The translations under genes were made by a program, and so were the position numbers. The notes below the pieces were generated by a model, which was not told where the DNA came from, did not search any database, and saw only the letters and a list, made by a program, of their open reading frames with translations. Below are positions 56,301 to 64,000 of a DNA stretch of 64,000 nt, in pieces (within the stretch, counting starts at the first letter, position 1; every line of letters begins with the position of its first letter). This DNA comes from Balanoglossus misakiensis (Eukaryota; Hemichordata), in assembly GCA_040954595.2 (NCBI GenBank), contig CM082579.2, forward strand, positions 11,656,001 through 11,720,000, given 5' to 3'.

Positions 56301-59300
56301 CGTCATTGGCCCAAACAGTCTCAGGAAGTAAGCTTTCAGCCTACCAATGTAGCTATTATATTTTCCACTTTTTGTAAGTGAAGCCCGACTGTCGCCTGTC
56401 TTAGGTCACCACTTCATAAGCGGTCTTACCCGTCATTGGCTCAAACAGTCTCAGGAAGTAAGCTTTAAGCCTACCAATGTAGCTATTATATTTTCCACTT
56501 TTTGTAAGTGAAGCCTGACTGTCGCCTGTCTTAGGTCACCACTTCATAAGAGGTCTTACCCGTCATTGGCCCAAACAGTCTCAGGAAGTAAGCTTTCAGC
56601 CTACCTATGTAGCTATTATATTTTCCACTTTTTGTAAGTGAATCCTGACTGTCGCCTGTCTTAGGTCACCACTTCATAAGCGGTCTTACCCGTCATTGGC
56701 CCAAACAGTCTCAGGAAGTAAGCTTTCAGCCTACCAATGTAGCTATTATATTTTCCACTTTTTGTAAGTGAAGCCCGACTGTCGCCTGTCTTAGGTCACC
56801 ACTTCATAAGCGGTCTTACCCGTCATTGGCCCAAACAGTCTCAGGAAGTAAGCTTTCAGCCTACCAATGAAGCTATTATATTTTCCACTTTTTGTAAGTG
56901 AAGCCTGACTGTCGCCTGTCTTAGGTCACCACTTCATAAGCGGTCTTACCCGCCATTGGCCCAAACAGTCTCAAGAAGTAATCTTTAGCCTACCAATGTA
57001 GCTATTATATTTTCCACTTTTTGTAAGTGAAGCCTGACTGTCGCCTGTCTTAGGTCACCACTTCATAAGCGGTCTTACCCGTCATTGGCCCAAACAGTCT
57101 CAGGAAGTAAGCTTTCAGCCTACCAATGTAGCTATTATATTTTCCACTTTTTGTAAGTGAAGCCTGACTGTCGCCTGTCTTAGGTCACCACTTCTTAAGC
57201 GGTCTTACCCGTCATTGGCCCAAACAGTCTCAGGAAGTAAGCTTTCAGCCTACCAATGTAGCTATTATATTTTCCACTTTTTGTAAGTGAAGCCTGACTG
57301 TCGCCTGTCTTAGGTCACCACTTCATAAGCGGTCTTACCCGTCATTGGCCCAAACAGTCTCAAGAAGTAAGCTTTAGCCTACCAATGTAGCTATTATATT
57401 TTCCACTTTTTGTAAGTGAAGCCTGACTGTCGCCTGTCCTAGGTCACCACTTCATAAGCGGTCTTACCCGTCATTGGCCCAAACAGTCTCAGTAAGTAAG
57501 CTTTCATCCTACCAATGTAGCTATTATATTTTCCACTTTTTGTAAGTGAAGCCTGACTGTCGCCTGTCTTAGGTCACCACTTCATAAGCGGTCTTACCCG
57601 TCATTGGCCCAAACAGTCTCAAGAAGTAAGCTTTTAGCCTACCAATGTAGCTATTATATTTTCCACTTTTTGTAAGTGAAGGCTGACTGTCGCCTGTCTT
57701 AGGTCACCACTTCATAAGCGGTCTTACCCGTCATTGGCCCAAACAGTCTCAGGAAGTAAGCTTTCAGCCTACCAATTTAGCTATTATATTTTCCACTTTT
57801 TGTAAGTGAAGGCTGACTGTCGCCTGTCTTAGGTCACCACTTCATAAGCGGTCTTACCCGTCATTGGCTCAAACAGTCTCAGGAAGTAAGCTTTCAGCCT
57901 ACCAATGTAGCTATTATATTTTCCACTTTTTGTAAGTGAAGCCTGACTGTCGCCTGTCTTAGGTCACCACTTCATAAGAGGTCTTACCCGTCATTGACCC
58001 AAACAGTCTCAGGAAGTAAGCTTTCAGCCTACCTATGTAGCTATTATATTTTCCACTTTTTGTAAGTGAATCCTGACTGTCGCCTGTCTTAGGTCACCAC
58101 TTCATAAGCGGTCTTACCCGTCATTGGCCCAAACAGTCTCAGGAAGTAAGCTTTCAGCCTACCAATGAAGCTATTATATTTTCCACTTTTTGTAAGTGAA
58201 GCCTGACTGTCGCCTGTCTTAGGTCACCACTTCATAAGCGGTCTTACCCGTCATTGGCCCAAACAGTCTCAGGAAGTAAGCTTTCAGCCTACCAATGTAG
58301 CTATTATATTTTCCACTTTTTGTAAGTGAAGCCTGACTGTCGCCTGTCTTAGGTCACCACTTCATAAGCGGTCTTACCCGTCATTGGCCCAAACAGTCTC
58401 AGGAAGTAAGCTTTCAGCCTACCAATGTAGCTATTATATTTTCCACTTTTTGTAAGTGAAGCCTGACTGTCGCCTGTCTTAGGTCACCACTTCATAAGCG
58501 GTCTTACCCGTCATTGGCCCAAACAGTCTCAGGAAGTAAGCTTTCAGCCTACCAATGTAGCTATTATATTTTCCACTTTTTGTAAGTGAAGCCTGACTGT
58601 CGCCTGTCTTAGGTCACCACTTCATAAGAGGTCTTACCCGTCATTGGCCCAAACAGTCTCAGGAAGTAAGCTTTCAGCCTACCTATGTAGCTATTATATT
58701 TTCCACTTTTTGTAAGTGAATCCTGACTGTCGCCTGTCTTAGGTCACCACTTCATAAGCGGTCTTACCCGTCATTGGCCCAAACAGTCTCAGGAAGTAAG
58801 CTTTCAGCCTACCAATGAAGCTATTATATTTTCCACTTTTTGTAAGTGAAGCCTGACTGTCGCCTGTCTTAGGTCACCACTTCATAAGCGGTCTTACCCG
58901 TCATTGGCCCAAACAGTCTCAGGAAGTAAGCTTTCAGCCTACCAATGTAGCTATTATATTTTCCACTTTTTGTAAGTGAAGCCTGACTGTCGCCTGTCTT
59001 AGGTCACCACTTCATAAGCGGTCTTACCCGTCATTGGCCCAAACAGTCTCAGGAAGTAAGCTTTCAGCCTACCAATGTAGCTATTATATTTTCCACTTTT
59101 TGTAAGTGAAGCCTGACTGTCGCCTGTCTTAGGTCACCACTTCATAAGCGGTCTTACCCGTCATTGGCCCAAACAGTCTCAGGAAGTAAGCTTTCAGCCT
59201 ACCAATGTAGCTATTATATTTTCCACTTTTTGTAAGTGAAGCCTGACTGTCGCCTGTCTTAGGTCACCACTTCATAAGCGGTCTTACCCGTCATTGGCCC

Positions 59301-62300
59301 AAACAGTCTCAGGAAGTAAGCTTTCAGCCTACCAATTTAGCTATTATATTTTCCACTTTTTGTAAGTGAAGGCTGACTGTCGCCTGTCTTAGGTCACCAC
59401 TTCATAAGCGGTCTTACCCGTCATTGGCCCAAACAGTCTCAGGAAGTAAGCTTTCAGCCTACCAATGTAGCTATTATATTTTCCACTTTTTGTAAGTGAA
59501 GCCTGACTGTCGCCTGTCTTAGGTCACCACTTCATAAGCGGTCTTACCCGTCATTGGCCCAAACAGTCTCAAGAAGTAAGCTTTAGCCTACCAATGTAGC
59601 TATTATATTTTCCACTTTTTGTAAGTGAAGCCTGACTGTCGCCTGTCCTAGGTCACCACTTCATAAGCGGTCTTACCCGTCATTGGCCCAAACAGTCTCA
59701 GGAAGTAAGCTTTCAGCCACCAATGTAGCTATTATATTTTCCACTTTTTGTAAGTGAAGCCTGACTGTCGCCTGTCTTAGGTCACCACTTCATAAGAGGT
59801 CTTACCCGTCATTGGCCCAAACAGTCTCAGGAAGTAAGCTTTCAGCCTACCTATGTAGCTATTATATTTTCCACTTTTTGTAAGTGAATCCTGACTGTCG
59901 CCTGTCTTAGGTCACCACTTCATAAGCGGTCTTACCCGTCATTGGCCCAAACAGTCTCAGGAAGTAAGCTTTCAGCCTACCAATGAAGCTATTATATTTT
60001 CCACTTTTTGTAAGTGAAGCCTGACTGTCGCCTGTCTTAGGTCACCACTTCATAAGCGGTCTTACCCGTCATTGGCCCAAACAGTCTCAGGAAGTAAGCT
60101 TTCAGCCTACCAATGTAGCTATTATATTTTCCACTTTTTGTAAGTGAAGCCTGACTGTCGCCTGTCTTAGGTCACCACTTCATAAGCGGTCTTACCCGTC
60201 ATTGGCCCAAACAGTCTCAGGAAGTAAGCTTTACGCCTACCAATGTAGCTATTATATTTTCCACTTTTTGTAAGTGAAGCCTGACTGTCGCCTGTCTTAG
60301 GTCACCACTTCATAAGCGGTCTTACCCGTCATTGGCCCAAACAGTCTCAGGAAGTAAGCTTTCAGCCTACCAATGTAGCTATTATATTTTCCACTTTTTG
60401 TAAGTGAAGCCTGACTGTCGCCTGTCTTAGGTCACCACTTCATAAGCGGTCTTACCCGTCATTGGCCCAAACAGTCTCAGGAAGTAAGCTTTCAGCCTAC
60501 CAATGTAGCTATTATATTTTCCACTTTTTGTAAGTGAAGCCTGACTGTCGCCTGTCTTAGGTCACCACTTCATAAGCGGTCTTACCCGTCATTGGCCCAA
60601 ACAGTCTCAGGAAGTAAGCTTTCAGCCTACCAATGTAGCTATTATATTTTCCACTTTTTGTAAGTGAAGCCTGACTGTCGCCTGTCTTAGGTCACCACTT
60701 CATAAGCGGTCTTACCCGTCATTGGCCCAAACAGTCTCAGGAAGTAAGCTTTCAGCCTACCAATGTAGCTATTATATTTTCCACTTTTTGTAAGTGAAGC
60801 CTGACTGTCGCCTGTCTTAGGTCACCACTTCTTAAGCGGTCTTACCCGTCATTGGCCCAAACAGTCTCAGGAAGTAAGCTTTCAGCCTACCAATGTAGCT
60901 ATTATATTTTCCACTTTTTGTAAGTGAAGCCTGACTGTCGCCTGTCTTAGGTCACCACTTCATAAGCGGCCTTATCCGTCATTGGCCCAAACAGTCTCAA
61001 GAAGTAAGCTTTAGCCTACCAATGTAGCCATTATATTTTCCACTTTTTGTAAGTGAAGGCTGACTGTCGCCTGTCCTAGGTCACCACTTCATAAGCGGTC
61101 TTACCCGTCATTGGCCCAAACAGTCTCAGGAAGTAAGCTTTCAGCCTACCAATGTAGCTATTATATTTTCCACTTTTTGTAAGTGATGGCTGACTGTCGC
61201 CTGTCTTAGGTCACCACTTCATAAGCGGTCTTACCCGTCATTGGCTCCAACAGTCTCAGGAAGTAAGCTTTCAGCCTACCAATGTAGGTATTATATTTTC
61301 CACTTTTTGTAAGTGAAGCCTGACTGTCGCCTGTCTTAGGTCACCACCTCATAAGTGGTCTTACCCGTCATTGGCCCAAACAGTCCCAGGAAGTAAGCTT
61401 TCTGCCTACCAATGTAGCTATTATATTTTCCACTTTTTGTAAGTGAAGCCTGACTGTCGCCTGTCTTAGGTCACCACTTCATAAGCGGTCTTACCCGTCA
61501 TTGGCCCAAACAGTCTCAAGAAGTAAGCTTTAGCCTACCAATGTATCTATTATGTTTTCCACTTTTTGTAAGTGAAGCCTGACTGTCGCCTGTCCTAGGT
61601 CACCACTTCATAAGCGGTCTTACCCGTCATTGGCCCAAACAGTCTCAGGAAGTAAGCTTTCAGCCACCAATGTAGCTATTGTATTTTCCACTTTTTGTAA
61701 GTGAAGCCTGACTGTCGCCTGTCTTAGGTCACCACTTCATAAGCGGTCTTACCCGTCATTGGCTCCAACAGTCTCAGGAAGTAAGCTTTCAGCCTACCAA
61801 TGTAGGTATTATATTTTCCACTTTTTGTAAGTGAAGCCTGACTGTCGCCTGTCTTAGGTCACCACCTCATAAGTGGTCTTACCCGTCATTGGCCCAAACA
61901 GTCCCAGGAAGTAAGCTTTCTGCCTACCAATGTAGCTATTATATTTTCCACTTTTTGTAAGTGAAGCCTGACTGTCGCCTGTCTTAGGTCACCACTTCAT
62001 AAGCGGTCTTACCCGTCATTGGCCCAAACAGTCTCAAGAAGTAAGCTTTAGCCTACCAATGTAGCTATTATATTTTCCACTTTTTGTAAGTGAAGCCTGA
62101 CTGTCGCCTGTCCTAGGTCACCACTTCATAAGCGGTCTTACCCGTCATTGGCCCAAACAGTCTCAGGAAGTAAGCTTTCAGCCACCAATGTAGCTATTAT
62201 ATTTTCCACTTTTTGTAAGTGAAGCCTGACTGTCGCCTGTCTTAGGTCACCACTTCATAAGAGGTCTTACCCGTCATTGGCCCAAACAGTCTCAGGAAGT

Positions 62301-62320
62301 AAGCTTTCAGCCTACCTATG
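44371..62320 (+). repeat. Higher-order repeats within the 130-bp satellite
   Basis: Marker variants recur at multiples of 130 bp. CTTTCAGAC occurs at 44371, 45541 and 47231 (9 and 13 units apart). CGCTTGTCTT occurs at 51321, 52621, 53662, 54313 and 55353 (10, 8, 5 and 8 units, allowing 1-bp indels). The linked set CTACCTATG / GTGAATCC / CAATGAAGC occurs at 56601, 58029, 58679, 59847 and 62312 (about 11, 5, 9 and 19 units). Blocks of 5-13 monomers have therefore been amplified together several times, with block length varying along the array. Confidence 0.8.
50030..50942 (+). repeat. Truncated monomers breaking the 130-bp register
   Basis: At 50030-50080 a fragment TATTTTCCAC...CTTAG is inserted as a partial unit next to a copy sharing the rare GAGTGTCG variant, so it arose by local unequal exchange. 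At 50928-50940 CCTACC joins directly to TGTGCCTGTCTTAGG, which removes about half a monomer. A third, smaller break is a 7-bp loss near 33200. Confidence 0.85.
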
Positions 62321-64000
62321 TAGCTATTATATTTTCCACTTTTTGTAAGTGAATCCTGACTGTCGCCTGTCTTAGGTCACCACTTCATAAGCGGTCTTAC
62401 CCGTCATTGGCCCAAACAGTCTCAGGAAGTAAGCTTTCAGCCTACCAATGAAGCTATTATATTTTCCACTTTTTGTAAGTGAAGCCTGACTGTCGCCTGT
62501 CTTAGGTCACCACTTCATAAGCGGTCTTACCCGTCATTGGCCCAAACAGTCTCAGGAAGTAAGCTTTCAGCCTACCAATGTAGCTATTATATTTTCCACT
62601 TTTTGTAAGTGAAGCCTGACTGTCGCCTGTCTTAGGTCACCACTTCATAAGCGGTCTTACCCGTCATTGGCCCAAACAGTCTCAGGAAGTAAGCTTTCAG
62701 CCTACCAATGTAGCTATTATATTTTCCACTTTTTGTAAGTGAAGCCTGACTGTCGCCTGTCTTAGGTCACCACTTCATAAGCGGTCTTACCTGTCATTGG
62801 CCCAAACAGTCTCAGGAAGTAAGCTTTCAGCCTACCAATGTAGCTATTATATTTTCCACTTTTTGTAAGTGAAGCCTGACTGTCGCCTGTCTTAGGTCAC
62901 CACTTCATAAGCGGTCTTACCCGTCATTGGCCCAAACAGTCTCAGGAAGTAAGCTTTCAGCCTACCAATTTAGCTATTATATTTTCCACTTTTTGTAAGT
63001 GAAGGCTGACTGTCACCTGTCTTAGGTCACCACTTCATAAGCGGTCTTACCCGTCATTGGCCCAAACAGTCTCAGGAAGTAAGCTTTCAGCCTACCAATG
63101 TAGCTATTATATTTTCCACTTTTTGTAAGTGAAGCCTGACTGTCGCCTGTCTTAGGTCACCACCTCATAAGTGGTCTTACCCGTCATTGGCCCAAACAGT
63201 CTCAGGAAGTAAGCTTTCAGCCTACCAATGTAGCTATTATATTTTCCACTTTTTGTAAGTGAAGCCTGACTGTCGCCTGTCTTAGGTCACCACTTCATAA
63301 GCGGTCTTACCCGTCATTGGCCCAAACAGTCTCAAGAAGTAAGCTTTAGCCTACCAATGTAGCTATTATATTTTCCACTTTTTGTAAGTGAAGCCTGACT
63401 GTCGCCTGTCCTAGGTCACCACTTCATAAGCGGTCTTACCCGTCATTGGCCCAAACAGTCTCAGGAAGTAAGCTTTCAGCCTACCAATGAAGCTATTATA
63501 TTTTCCACTTTTTGTAAGTGAAGCCTGACTGTCGCCTGTCTTAGGTCACCACTTCATAAGTGGTCTTACCCGTCATTGGCCCAAACAGTCTCAGGAAGTA
63601 AGCTTTCAGCCTACCAATGTAGCTATTATATTTTCCACTTTTTGTAAGTGATGGCTGACTGTCGCCTGTCTTAGGTCACCACTTCATAAGCGGTCTTACC
63701 CGTCATTGGCTCCAACAGTCTCAGGAAGTAAGCTTTCAGCCTACCAATGTAGGTATTATATTTTCCACTTTTTGTAAGTGAAGCCTGACTGTCGCCTGTC
63801 TTAGGTCACCACCTCATAAGTGGTCTTACCCGTCATTGGCCCAAACAGTCTCAGGAAGTAAGCTTTCAGCCTACCAATGTAGCTATTATATTTTCCACTT
63901 TTTGTAAGTGAAGCCTGACTGTCGCCTGTCTTAGGTCACCACTTCATAAGCGGTCTTACCCGTCATTGGCCCAAACAGTCTCAAGAAGTAAGCTTTAGCC

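Larger units (their letters stand above)
32490..64000 (+). repeat. 130-bp satellite array, ~242 monomers, runs off the window
   Basis: Head-to-tail monomers of 130 bp (AGGTCACCACTTCATAAGCG, GTCTTACCCGTCATTGGCCC, AAACAGTCTCAGGAAGTAAG, CTTTCAGCCTACCAATGTAG, CTATTATATTTTCCACTTTT, TGTAAGTGAAGCCTGACTGT, CGCCTGTCTT). Consecutive starts such as 32491, 32621 and 32751 hold the 130 period. Monomers differ by only a few bases. A HindIII site (AAGCTT) occurs in nearly every unit. There is no open frame over 60 codons. The first units (to about 33180) carry edge variants (GGCACAAAC for GGCCCAAAC, TTATCCG). Isolated 1-bp indels are scattered. No CENP-B-box-like motif was found. This is most likely heterochromatic or pericentromeric satellite DNA; the far edge is outside the window. 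Confidence 0.98.

Noticed and set aside
32490-64000. CRISPR array
   Set aside because: The whole 130-bp unit is repeated with no unique spacers, and the genome is eukaryotic.
32490-64000. CENP-B box in the satellite monomer
   Set aside because: I looked for the TTCG....A..CGGG core on both strands of the consensus and did not find it.

Overview
This window is eukaryotic: it has spliced genes with GT-AG introns, AATAAA poly(A) signals, long AT-rich gaps, microsatellites and abundant transposon and satellite DNA. The protein content (an ROCO GTPase fused to a bacterial-type glycosyltransferase, a SAM-HTH-DDE integrase, SAP/SWIM/YqaJ relics) points to a marine invertebrate, such as a non-vertebrate deuterostome or a lophotrochozoan. 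The species cannot be fixed from the sequence alone.

Layout. 1-1733: no recognisable gene, then a 100-base assembly gap (1734-1833). About 1834-7960: tandem array of roughly 170-580 bp units. Each has a conserved body, a long (CT)n tract and the block CAG-NNN-GTAAGT, which is a 3' splice site, three bases and a 5' splice site; 19 of these blocks are present. 8328-14291: seven consecutive exons of one + strand gene whose splice phases all agree and give 1115 codons: a Roc GTPase domain, a COR domain and a C-terminal GT4-type glycosyltransferase. The 5' end of this gene is not seen, so the CT array lies where its upstream intron should be. 14376-17956: AT-rich DNA with diverged repeats and microsatellites. 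17957-21060: two copies of a repeat family with 239-bp internal subrepeats, seven of which carry three nuclear-receptor half-sites in DR4+DR1 spacing. 21447-25775: a 4.3-kb foldback (inverted-repeat) element built of about 170-bp subunits, with a perfect 50-bp-arm hairpin and a small MITE nested inside. 25871-27370: a 42-bp tandem array. 27501-28844: an intact intronless SAM-HTH-DDE integrase/transposase ORF. 29653-30270: a short hairpin and a tandem duplication. 30976-32318: remains of a SAP-SWIM-YqaJ gene, frameshifted, with its nuclease part inverted and interrupted by a stop. 32490-64000: one uninterrupted array of about 242 copies of a 130-bp satellite with local higher-order repeats, running off the window end.

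Only two loci look able to make protein: the ROCO-glycosyltransferase gene, probably an intracellular sensor or signalling protein, and the integrase. The rest is repeat-driven. The observation most worth following is the array of single-codon microexon-like units just upstream of the ROCO gene's first visible exon, which itself starts in phase 0.
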